Part shown: positions 56,526 to 64,000 of the stretch, in pieces
How the letters are laid out: every line of letters starts with the position of its first letter
Numbering within the stretch: position 1 is the stretch's first letter
Assembly: GCA_020622105.1 (NCBI GenBank)
Contig: JAHRYP010000003.1
Location: 63,923-127,922, forward strand
Source of the DNA: Methylotenera sp.
Lineage (GTDB): Bacteria; Pseudomonadota; Gammaproteobacteria; Burkholderiales; Methylophilaceae
Direction of reading: 5' to 3'
Length of the DNA stretch: 64,000 nucleotides
Program-made: the position numbers and the translations under genes
Notes under the pieces: model-generated
The model's input: only the letters and a program-made list of their open reading frames with translations
Told to the model about the DNA's origin: nothing
The model's database searches: none

Positions 56526-58424
56526 CTAGGCTACGGATACCGCTTCACTTAATTTACTTACCCAGATCTCCGCAGGCTCTGGCCTGCTATATAAATAACC
56601 CTGATGCAACACCTCTGCCCTGGCATTTAAGAATGCTGCCTGTTCTTTAGTTTCCACACCTTCTGCGACCACACTTATTTTCATATGTTTGGCAACAGCC
56701 AACACTGATTCAACCAGCGCCGCATCGTCTGGGTCAGTTGGAGCATCCTGAACAAATGTTTTATCAATTTTTAACTCATGTATAGGCAGACGTTTTAAAT
56801 GACTTAGCGAAGAGTATCCTGTACCAAAATCATCCAGAGAAAAATGGATGCCAAGTGAGGTCAGTTCCAGCATTTTAGCAATCACATCATTCACGTTGTG
56901 AATGAGCAAACTCTCGGTGATTTCAAGTTTCAGATGCGTAGGATCTGCCCCCGTATCTGCAAGAATCTGTTTAACATTCATCACAAATCCAGATTGACGA
57001 AAATGCCGGGGACTGATGTTTACAGAGATGCTGATAGGTCGGTTATATATTTCATTACTGGCTAAAACTGTACAAGCCTCTCTCAGCACCCATGCATCAA
57101 CATCTGCAATCAAATCAGTTTCTTCAGCGATAGGAATAAAAGTTAAAGGCATCACACGCCCACGTGTTGGATGCTGCCAGCGCACCAAGGCCTCGGCACC
57201 GACAACAGCACCGGATGAGTTGACTTGTGATTGCAGGTATAACCTTAACTCACCCGCAGAAATAGCCTTGCGTAGCTCACGTTCTATTTGGAATTTTTGC
57301 TCAATATGGCTTGCCATCGTTGGCTCAAACAGCATGGTCTGATTACCACCATCCTGTTTTGCATGATGCATTGCGGTATCCGCACGACGCAATACATCAC
57401 CGGCAGTATCTTCAGAAACTCTGGGGAAAGTCGCGATCCCGATACTAATCGAAATAAAGATTTCATCTTTACCAATATAGACTGGAAACTTTAAACCGGT
57501 GTGAATCTTACTTGCCTGATTCAAGGCAAACGCATCTATATCCTGTGCATTTTCGAACATGCCTTTTAGAAGTACGGAAAACTCACTCGCTGTATTTCTG
57601 GCTAATGTATATTCAGAGTCTATAACGGTTCTGAGTCTATCTGCTACTGCACACAGCAACATATCTCCAACTGCATGTCCACGTGCATCGTTGATAGTTT
57701 TGAAACGGTCTATACTGAAAAGTATCAGTGCTCCCTTACATTCAGGCGTTTTACATGATGCCAGAACGCTATTGATATTCTCAACCTGGAATAATCGATT
57801 GGGAAGACCTGTAACAGAGTCGTAATACGCCAGTTGATGCAAGTCACGGCGCACATTTTCTTTTTCATCATAATCCTGAAAGAGCAGGCAAACCAGCAGA
57901 GTAGCCAGCGGATAAATCAACAAAATGGTTGGCCCAACTTCCATGATGACTTTAATGCCATCATCTCCCGGAAGCAGCAGAAAAAGTAATAACATAATGA
58001 CATGTACAGTGAAGCCAGCCACAAACAAATGCAGCCAACTTAAATTGACTTTTACTTTTGTGCGTAAGAAATAACAAAACACGCCGATCGCAGCTGAAAT
58101 CATAATAACAGCCAAACCAACATAGACCCCGGTACCGCCAATCCATGCCCGATAGGCAGCAATGATCAATGCGCTGATTACAGCGACTAAAGGCCCGCCA
58201 AAAAAACCCGCAACAAATAAAATAATCGAACGGCCATCGAATATCACGCCATCGGCATAATGAAGGGGAGTCATCATGCCGACTAAGCCCACCAATCCGA
58301 ATATGAGGCCAAACACTACCCTTTGTGACAGCGTATCAAATTTATATCTTGATGCGGTAATCTTGAAGAGCATGGTGAGTACGATTAATAATGAAACATT
58401 ATTAATGAGTTCTATAAAAAACAT
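56526..58424 (-). CDS. 5TMR-LYT sensor with degenerate GGDEF and intact EAL domain
   Basis: A 632-residue inner-membrane protein. The N-terminal half has several helices of the LytS/YhcK-type 5TM receptor (GRSIILFVAGFFGGPLVAVISALIIAAYRAW). The GGDEF domain has lost its active site: the motif reads NTASEF instead of GGDEF. The EAL domain keeps EALVRWQHP, LEITESLL and LDDFGTGYSSLSHLKR. It is therefore most likely a c-di-GMP phosphodiesterase. ATG 58424 (MFFIELINNVSLL) is preferred; the track start lies 19 codons upstream. It is divergent from a diguanylate cyclase gene. Confidence 0.9.
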   Translation of the reverse strand: MFFIELINNVSLLIVLTMLFKITASRYKFDTLSQRVVFGLIFGLVGLVGMMTPLHYADGVIFDGRSIILFVAGFFGGPLVAVISALIIAAYRAWIGGTGVYVGLAVIMISAAIGVFCYFLRTKVKVNLSWLHLFVAGFTVHVIMLLLFLLLPGDDGIKVIMEVGPTILLIYPLATLLVCLLFQDYDEKENVRRDLHQLAYYDSVTGLPNRLFQVENINSVLASCKTPECKGALILFSIDRFKTINDARGHAVGDMLLCAVADRLRTVIDSEYTLARNTASEFSVLLKGMFENAQDIDAFALNQASKIHTGLKFPVYIGKDEIFISISIGIATFPRVSEDTAGDVLRRADTAMHHAKQDGGNQTMLFEPTMASHIEQKFQIERELRKAISAGELRLYLQSQVNSSGAVVGAEALVRWQHPTRGRVMPLTFIPIAEETDLIADVDAWVLREACTVLASNEIYNRPISISVNISPRHFRQSGFVMNVKQILADTGADPTHLKLEITESLLIHNVNDVIAKMLELTSLGIHFSLDDFGTGYSSLSHLKRLPIHELKIDKTFVQDAPTDPDDAALVESVLAVAKHMKISVVAEGVETKEQAAFLNARAEVLHQGYLYSRPEPAEIWVSKLSEAVSVA

Positions 58425-58697
58425 GCGCTCTCTAATGCTTACATTAAATGAAAAACATAATAGCTTACTATTGCCTGACAATAATGGTCGGGCATTATAT
58501 TAAGGTTAAAAAAGATGAAATTGTTTACGGTCACTCTGAAATTTTGTGAGATAAAAATTCAGAAATTACTATCCCAGACCCTAGCTGTAGGGGTAATATC
58601 AATAAAAATCAATGCGCTGCAGTTATTGCGTACAAATAAAGTCATTGTTTATAAATTACCCTAATCATTAATAATGTATCGATAGTCAAAATCCGGC

Positions 58698-59861
58698 ATG
58701 GTCACATCTGCAGTTATCTTAGTTATCTCATGTTTAGTGGCATTTATTATGAGCGGCGTATTGTTCGTTATCGCTCGCAATTATCCTAAAAATATTCACG
58801 GTTTGCGCCAATGGTATCAGTCGTCTTTCATTCTGGCGCTTGCAATCCCCTTATTTTTAGCCAGAGATCTGATTCCAGATTTATTCAGCATTATTCTGGC
58901 TAATTTGATGATTTTGATTTGCTTCATGATGATGAATCTAGGGACCCGAAAATTCGCCGGTGCACATTCACGCAACAACAATAAACTTCTGTTTTTATTC
59001 ATCTGGACATATATCTTATTGTTCGCTTGGTTCACTTACATGCAGCCAAATATAACAATGAGAGTTGTATGTATCAGTTTATTCACCACGGTTGTTAGCG
59101 TTGATCAGCTCATACTGGTGCTAAGAAAGCTCCCCAATACCACAGGGCGCAATATGTTGATTGTTGCATTAGCGGGAGTAATTCTCACTAGAGTCGTTCG
59201 GCTTGGCAGCCTCGCACTGGGCTACGACCACCCAACCAGTGTGTTTGACTCATCGATCTTTCAGCTGGTTTTTCTTGCCACCCCGGCAATCATGATTCCA
59301 CTGGCAACTATCAGCTACATCATGTTAGCGACAGAAAAGCTGCACCAGAATCTGGAGTTCATGAATCATCACGATGATTTAACTGGCTGTTTTAATAAAA
59401 AGACAGGCATTAAGGAGCTGGAACGAGAAGTAAATCGTGCACGACGTTACAACCATAAATTTTCAATCATGATGATTGACCTCGATAACTTCAAAAGCAT
59501 TAATGACTCTTATGGCCATCTGGAAGGTGACAGGGTGCTGGTAGATTTCGCAAGGAAAGCAAAAGCTGCCATCAGGGAAACCGACCAGCTCAGTCGCTTT
59601 GGCGGAGATGAGTTTCTGATTATTCTCCCCAATACCTCTCTTAATGAGGCCAAACTATCATCAGAGCGCATCCATCAATCAGCCAAGCATACTAGAAGCA
59701 GACCCTGGACCGTCAGCATTGGCATTGCTGAATGGCATGGGGAAAAAGATTCATTAGATGCCTTGTTAACCAGAGCTGATAGATCACTCTATCTATCTAA
59801 AAAACTTGGCAAGAATCAAACACAAATTGATCAGGAAGCTGTATTGCCTAATGCGGTTTAG
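58698..59861 (+). CDS. Membrane diguanylate cyclase (multi-TM plus GGDEF)
   Basis: A 387-residue inner-membrane protein. About six helices occupy residues 1-215 (VILVISCLVAFIMSGVLFVIA, IILANLMILICFMMM and others). A GGDEF domain follows (about 225-380), with the substrate pocket FSIMMIDLDNFKSINDSYGHLEGD and the intact catalytic SRFGGDEFLIILPN. It makes c-di-GMP from two GTP. I see no clear RxxD inhibitory site at its usual place. It lies head-to-head with the EAL phosphodiesterase gene, which would degrade the same messenger. Confidence 0.92.
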   Translation: MVTSAVILVISCLVAFIMSGVLFVIARNYPKNIHGLRQWYQSSFILALAIPLFLARDLIPDLFSIILANLMILICFMMMNLGTRKFAGAHSRNNNKLLFLFIWTYILLFAWFTYMQPNITMRVVCISLFTTVVSVDQLILVLRKLPNTTGRNMLIVALAGVILTRVVRLGSLALGYDHPTSVFDSSIFQLVFLATPAIMIPLATISYIMLATEKLHQNLEFMNHHDDLTGCFNKKTGIKELEREVNRARRYNHKFSIMMIDLDNFKSINDSYGHLEGDRVLVDFARKAKAAIRETDQLSRFGGDEFLIILPNTSLNEAKLSSERIHQSAKHTRSRPWTVSIGIAEWHGEKDSLDALLTRADRSLYLSKKLGKNQTQIDQEAVLPNAV

Positions 59862-59911
59862 GCAGCATAACTTCTAGATTAGACAATGCTGTGATTTAGG
59901 GAACATGAGGC

Positions 59912-60379
59912 TTATTTTTCCTGTTCGATTATCTTGAAGCTGGAATGACAGGCAATACAATTCTTCATCAGTTGATCTAGCTGGCGACGACTATGAATAG
60001 GGATTTTTAATTGTTCAGCATCTGCCGCAATCTGATCGAATCTTTTTCTTGTATCAAAGCCCAGCGTTTTCATCGATAAAGGTATTTTTGCCAGCAGTGA
60101 GCCCGGCGTATTTGCTTCTGCTGCCATCCCAGCTGATTTTGCGAGGGTAGCAACAAGCTCCATATCCTCATTGGTAATTGCCTCGCTAATTTGTTGAGTA
60201 CTGATCAGGAAATTACGCATCTCGCTCAGAATAAGGTTACGCTCATCTTTACTCAGCACCACCGCCACACGCGCATCATCAGAAACAGCAACACTGCCTT
60301 CAATAAATTTATACGCAACAGCAATTAAAACGATTAGCAGCGCACCAATTACTGCCCACAGAATTTTGAAATTTTTCAT
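59912..60379 (-). CDS. Membrane-anchored cytochrome c'-like protein
   Basis: A 155-residue protein with an uncleaved N-terminal anchor (ILWAVIGALLIVLIAVAYKF), a helical periplasmic domain and a single heme motif near the C-terminus (KNCIACHSSFKI). This is the four-helix cytochrome c'/c556 layout. ATG 60379 has an AGGGA site just upstream and is preferred to the track start six codons earlier. It lies about 145 bases after the porin gene on the same strand, close to nirK. A role in NO binding or electron transfer in denitrification is inferred. Confidence 0.82.
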   Translation of the reverse strand: MKNFKILWAVIGALLIVLIAVAYKFIEGSVAVSDDARVAVVLSKDERNLILSEMRNFLISTQQISEAITNEDMELVATLAKSAGMAAEANTPGSLLAKIPLSMKTLGFDTRKRFDQIAADAEQLKIPIHSRRQLDQLMKNCIACHSSFKIIEQEK

Positions 60380-60524
60380 GCTTTCCCTATTGAACATCGC
60401 AGAGATTAATCGCGAATGTACGATATATAAGTGTTAGGCCGTGATGAGTCATTAACCAAAATGGGACTCAATCAGTTTTATCAGGCCGATCTAGGCAAGA
60501 GCAGGATTTATATTGTGCGACTTG

Positions 60525-61943
60525 CTAAAACGTAACCATTCCGGTCACCCAGATGATTTCTTTGTCACCTTTGCGCGCAGCATTTTGCAAGGTGGTGCCG
60601 TATACATCACTTTCATTGAATCTCGCATATTCAACTTTTCCCAGCAATTCTTTACTGAAAGAGTAGCTTACGCTGAGATCAAGCTCCGTGCCATATTTAT
60701 CGGCGAGCCTGCCGTTGAGTGACTGGTATTTTTCATCTGATTTAAACACATGATATTCAGCCTGTAGCTTGGCTTTAGCAATATTGCCGGCAATACTGAT
60801 AAAAGTATCTTCCATACCCTGACGTGGCGTAGTCAGAAATACGTCTGCCCAACCCTGAAACAAATGGTTAGTGCCTAATGGTGTCTGGAAAGCATATTTG
60901 CCATCATTGCTGGAGAGCTTCTCATGATCCAGACGCACCGACCATACACCATAAGCTGCACCACCGCCAAGCTTGAAGTAGTGCGCATCAATCAACGGAT
61001 TGCCGCTGCGATAATCATTCTGTTTGGCATACTCAGCGGTATAAAGCACTCTCCAGTCATCATTTACTTTATGCGCGCCATCAAGCCGTACACCAAAGGT
61101 TTTGCTACTGGCGTCAGTTTGTGTTGGATTTATATTAGTAGCCGATACAGCTGCGTCACTACTGCCGCCCAAACCATTGCCACCTTGTGCGGCTGTAGCA
61201 ATAGCTGCTGGATTACCGCCGTTTTGCCCCAGATTTTCCACATCTACAAAATAGCCGTAACCAATCAGTGATTCAGTCGGTGATATCTTGTATTTTGCAT
61301 TGACGATATCAATATTGCCGTCACGCAGTTTGGTGGTGATCTGGCGCACTTTACTGAAATGCGCCGCAAAAATTTCCACATCGGCAATACTTTTGTTCAG
61401 TACGGAAATCCCGTCAAACACCTGCATGTTCTGCCGAAAGCCTATATCACCGATAAAACGGACATTATCCAGATTAAGCTGCTGGCGACCCAGGCGCAGC
61501 TTGGTATCTTGAATGCCAGTCCAATCTACATACAACTGATTAACGTCGGTGTAACCGGGGTCAACAATATTCGGGTATGCGCTTTTCCCCGGTTCTGCTA
61601 CGTTATTGCGCCGGTCATTGAAGTCGTTATTAAACTCATGTACACCCGTGAGCTGCGCAGCAAAGCTAAGGTCTTTAAACGGGGCAGTCTGCCAGCCAAT
61701 TAAACTGCGCAAAGTGAAAGCTTCCCCAGTATCGAGTTTTTTGGCATTAGGTGCAGTTGACTGGTAAGCTTCCTGATTCAGGTTCTCGTAACGCAGCCTG
61801 AAGCTGGTCATCGGCTTGCCTTGTTTAATTGCATCAAGCAGCGTTTCAGGTGCGGCTGTCGTAACCTCCTCCGAATACACCGGTGCAGCCCATATAGCGA
61901 GTAAGGCGGAAAATAGCGCAAAACTTGATCGACGGTTCATCAC
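60525..61943 (-). CDS. Outer-membrane porin-like protein (alginate-export-like barrel)
   Basis: A 472-residue protein with a signal peptide (FALFSALLAIWAAPVYS) and a beta-barrel body ending in a terminal Phe (VTGMVTF). Segments like TSFRLRYENLNQEAYQ, AFTLRSLIGWQTAPFKDLSFAAQLTGVHEFN and TKLRLGRQQLNLDNVRFIG resemble AlgE-type and related porins. Gene placement, divergent from nirK with FNR/NNR-like sites between, suggests that it carries nitrite or another anion across the outer membrane during oxygen limitation. The substrate is not shown by the sequence. Confidence 0.8.
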   Translation of the reverse strand: MMNRRSSFALFSALLAIWAAPVYSEEVTTAAPETLLDAIKQGKPMTSFRLRYENLNQEAYQSTAPNAKKLDTGEAFTLRSLIGWQTAPFKDLSFAAQLTGVHEFNNDFNDRRNNVAEPGKSAYPNIVDPGYTDVNQLYVDWTGIQDTKLRLGRQQLNLDNVRFIGDIGFRQNMQVFDGISVLNKSIADVEIFAAHFSKVRQITTKLRDGNIDIVNAKYKISPTESLIGYGYFVDVENLGQNGGNPAAIATAAQGGNGLGGSSDAAVSATNINPTQTDASSKTFGVRLDGAHKVNDDWRVLYTAEYAKQNDYRSGNPLIDAHYFKLGGGAAYGVWSVRLDHEKLSSNDGKYAFQTPLGTNHLFQGWADVFLTTPRQGMEDTFISIAGNIAKAKLQAEYHVFKSDEKYQSLNGRLADKYGTELDLSVSYSFSKELLGKVEYARFNESDVYGTTLQNAARKGDKEIIWVTGMVTF

Positions 61944-62020
61944 AATATCCTTAGCTTCATCACATCAATGAATACTGATGGTCTACCTCAGTGAGTTTAC
62001 GGATTGGATAACTAAAAGCC

Positions 62021-62034
62021 TTGATTTACGTCAA
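62021..62034. promoter_or_regulatory. FNR/NNR-type binding site 1
   Basis: TTGATTTACGTCAA is a hybrid of the FNR (TTGAT-N4-ATCAA) and NNR/DNR (TTGAC-N4-GTCAA) consensus. It lies 78 bases before the porin start on one side and about 200 before nirK on the other, so it is well placed to control the porin. Confidence 0.7.
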
Positions 62035-62100
62035 TTTCATAAATTACTATTAAAATTAGTGCATTATGTGATCGCGCCTTCATAAAAAATATTAATTTTA

Positions 62101-62124
62101 AAAAATTGACGCGCGTCAATTTTT
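62101..62124. promoter_or_regulatory. FNR/NNR-type binding site 2, a perfect 24-bp palindrome
   Basis: The core TTGACGCGCGTCAA (62106-62119) is symmetrical and is extended by AAAAA and TTTTT to a perfect 24-base palindrome. This is the NNR/DNR-type sequence expected for nitrite- or NO-responsive regulators. It lies about 112 bases before the nirK ATG, at a position suited to activation. Confidence 0.78.
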
Positions 62125-62235
62125 ATTTCATGCAACTTAACTACCATGACGTTACAGTGGTTAATATTCATCAATTTATTCCGTTCATTGATCTTTATAT
62201 TTGGATGTAATAAATAAAAAGGGAAAGAGGAAATC

Positions 62236-63678
62236 ATGAAAAAAATTAAACTATTAGCTCTGGGAGCCGCACTTTGCATGGCTGGCTTGACTCAGGCCGC
62301 GCCAACACCTAAAGCCACCAGCAGTAAAATTACCGGGCAGGAAACGGCGATACTGACCGATGCACCTGCGGTACCACCGCGCATCACCAGAAAACACGCC
62401 ACTAAAGTAGTGGTAAACCTTGAAGTAAAAGAACTGGAAGGGCGTCTGGCTGATGGCGTAAGTTATACGTTCTGGACTTTTGGCGGAAAAGTGCCGGGTA
62501 AATTCATCCGCATCCGCGAGGGCGACGAAGTTGAGTTTCATCTCAATAACCACCCTGATAACAAAATGCCGCACAATATCGATCTGCATGCGGTAACAGG
62601 TCCGGGCGGCGGCGCAGCCGCATCCTTGACTGCACCTGGCCATAGCTCGGTATTTTCTTTCAAGGCACTCAACCCCGGCCTCTATGTTTACCACTGCGCA
62701 ACTGCACCGGTAGCGATGCACGTGGCCAACGGCATGTATGGCCTGATTCTGGTAGAACCGAAAGAAGGTATGTCTAAAGTTGACCATGAATTCTATGTGA
62801 TGCAGGGCGACTTTTATACCCAAGGTAAAAACGGAGAACAAGGCTTGCAGGCGTTCAGCATGACGAAAGCGATTGATGAGAAGCCGGATTATGTCGTTTT
62901 CAACGGCTCAGCTGGCTCATTAACCGGTGATAATGCACTGAAAGCTAAAAAGGGCGACACCGTCAGATTATACGTCGGTGTCGGTGGCCCTAACCTGACT
63001 TCATCATTCCACGTCATTGGCGAGATTTTTGACAAAGTGAATCATGAAGGCAGCACTACCAGCCCTGACAAAAACGTACAGACTACGATGATCCCTGCCG
63101 GCGGTGCAGCTTACATGGAGTTCAAAGTAAATGTACCCGGTACATACATCATGGTCGATCACTCATTGACCAGAGCATTCAACAAGGGCGCCCTAGGCAT
63201 GCTCAAAGTGTCTGGTGATGAAGACAAAACGCTCTACTCAGGCAAGATGACGGATGAAGTTTACCTGCCAGAAGGCACCAGCATGAGAAACACCGGAGTT
63301 GCCCAGGCACAGGCACCTACTGCCAAAACCAAAGCTGACCGTATCAAACTGGGTGAGGGCATCTACAACACTAACTGTGCAGCCTGCCACCAAACCACAG
63401 GTGTAGGCGTACCGCAGGCATTTCCGCCTTTGGCTAAAGCCGATTATCTTAAAGGCGCCAAACCTGCTGCAATCAAGGCGGTTACCGGTGGCCTGCAAGG
63501 CAAATTGGTTGTAAATGGTAGTGAATACAACGGCGTGATGCCTTCATGGAGCCTGAGCGATGAAGAAGTCGCCAATGTGCTGACCTACATCTACAATAGC
63601 TGGGGTAATGACGGCGACGAAGTAACGCTGGAAGATGTAAAACAACACCGTATCACCCCTGTAAAACATGAAGAGTAA
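62236..63678 (+). CDS. nirK: Copper nitrite reductase fused to a C-terminal cytochrome c domain
   Basis: A 480-residue periplasmic enzyme that reduces nitrite to NO. After a signal peptide ([16 protein letters not shown]) come two cupredoxin domains. Type 1 copper ligands are His113, Cys154, His162 and Met167; type 2 ligands are His118, His153 and His309. Catalytic Asp116 and His259 (SSFHVIG) are also present. A heme domain follows (about 365-460, heme CAACH at 381-385, probable axial Met in GVMPSWS) and can feed electrons directly. This three-domain form is a known NirK class. The stop overlaps the next gene (nirV-like). Confidence 0.97.
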   Translation: MKKIKLLALGAALCMAGLTQAAPTPKATSSKITGQETAILTDAPAVPPRITRKHATKVVVNLEVKELEGRLADGVSYTFWTFGGKVPGKFIRIREGDEVEFHLNNHPDNKMPHNIDLHAVTGPGGGAAASLTAPGHSSVFSFKALNPGLYVYHCATAPVAMHVANGMYGLILVEPKEGMSKVDHEFYVMQGDFYTQGKNGEQGLQAFSMTKAIDEKPDYVVFNGSAGSLTGDNALKAKKGDTVRLYVGVGGPNLTSSFHVIGEIFDKVNHEGSTTSPDKNVQTTMIPAGGAAYMEFKVNVPGTYIMVDHSLTRAFNKGALGMLKVSGDEDKTLYSGKMTDEVYLPEGTSMRNTGVAQAQAPTAKTKADRIKLGEGIYNTNCAACHQTTGVGVPQAFPPLAKADYLKGAKPAAIKAVTGGLQGKLVVNGSEYNGVMPSWSLSDEEVANVLTYIYNSWGNDGDEVTLEDVKQHRITPVKHEE

Positions 63679-64000
63679 GCACTCAACTTTCATATCAACA
63701 CTGGTACTGTCCAGCTGCTTATTCTCGGCAGTGGCAGTATCAGCAGAAGATATGGTGCGGGTTGAAGATATGGTACTAGTGCCGGAAGGCAGCTTTACGC
63801 CTTTCTTCCTGAAAAAAGATGACATCACAAACAGTAGCTCAGTAGCAACAACGGCAGTAGATGCGTTCTGGTTGGATGCTACCCCAGTGACCAACCGCAA
63901 GTTTCAGGCGTTTGTAAACAAACACCCGGATTGGCATAAATCGAATATCAAAAAGATATTCACTGATTCACACTATCTGGAGCATTGGCAAAGCACACAA
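63668..64000 (+). CDS. nirV: NirV-like formylglycine-generating-enzyme family protein (cut by window end)
   Basis: The first 111 codons of a gene that starts inside the nirK stop region (11-base overlap) and runs off the window; it is absent from the track because it has no stop. It has a signal peptide ([17 protein letters not shown]), then the start of an FGE-sulfatase domain ([38 protein letters not shown]). NirV of this family accompanies nirK in many denitrifiers; its precise job is unresolved. The minus-strand ORF at 63544-63900 is its shadow. Confidence 0.88.
   Translation, partial: MKSKHSTFISTLVLSSCLFSAVAVSAEDMVRVEDMVLVPEGSFTPFFLKKDDITNSSSVATTAVDAFWLDATPVTNRKFQAFVNKHPDWHKSNIKKIFTDSHYLEHWQSTQ

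Noticed and set aside
62254-62841. 195-residue minus-strand ORF inside nirK
   Set aside because: It mirrors the nirK frame, including the copper-ligand region, and has no features of its own.
63544-63900. 118-residue minus-strand ORF at the window end
   Set aside because: It is the shadow of the nirK end and of the partial nirV-like gene, which has a signal peptide and an FGE-type start.

Overview
The window looks like chromosome of a betaproteobacterial methylotroph, most likely a Methylophilaceae member close to Methylotenera. The evidence is two stand-alone pqqA genes (precursor of PQQ, the cofactor of periplasmic methanol dehydrogenases), a ubiK/comM block beside glnK-amtB, a 6-phosphogluconate dehydrogenase, a three-domain copper nitrite reductase with NnrS elsewhere, and moderate base composition. 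This is inference from gene content; no rRNA or marker tree is available. I see no prophage, transposase, integrase or CRISPR array.

Layout. 1-14 kb: housekeeping genes (purU, ispH, nudB, nadA, a HIT hydrolase, a 2Fe-2S ferredoxin, a TonB-like protein, mpl, metH, an AsmA-like protein, comM, ubiK). 14-17 kb: a nitrogen-control operon (outer-membrane protein, glnK, amtB) behind a consensus sigma-54 promoter. 17-25.2 kb: a cell-envelope cluster of an ArsR-type regulator, an acyltransferase/acyl-ACP synthetase, an LplT-like transporter, an LtaS-like phosphoglycerol transferase and a glycosidase-like/LPS-kinase-like fusion. This is the best candidate for an undescribed system. 25.4-36.6 kb: pqqA copy 1, mltA, apaG, thiG, thiS, a dienelactone hydrolase, gnd, a GGDEF/EAL protein, a lipoprotein and tsaC. 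36.7-43 kb: cupin, a 51-bp palindrome, divergent alkB and alkA-type repair genes, an MFS transporter, nnrS and small conserved genes. 43-47 kb: a PhnD-like lipoprotein overlapping a GGDEF/EAL protein. 47.5-52 kb: a molybdenum hydroxylase locus (iorA, iorB, xdhC, mocA). 52-56 kb: small envelope and stress-type genes, tRNA-Thr, a HAD phosphatase and a CDF transporter. 56-60 kb: pqqA copy 2 and two more cyclic-di-GMP enzymes. 60-64 kb: a denitrification block (cytochrome c'-like protein, porin, nirK, start of nirV) with two FNR/NNR-type sites in the divergent spacer.

Main themes. (1) Envelope lipid and glycan remodelling by the 17-25 kb cluster. (2) Cyclic-di-GMP signalling through four enzymes with different sensors: Cache-PAS, HAMP-GAF-PAS with a periplasmic binding-protein partner, 5TMR-LYT, and a multi-TM diguanylate cyclase. 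(3) Nitrogen and oxygen regulation: sigma-54 ahead of glnK-amtB, and FNR-like sites ahead of nirK and the porin. (4) Long near-perfect palindromes (12053-12095, 37189-37239) and dispersed repeat-like elements (4.6-4.8 kb, 29.3-29.6 kb) that no gene explains.
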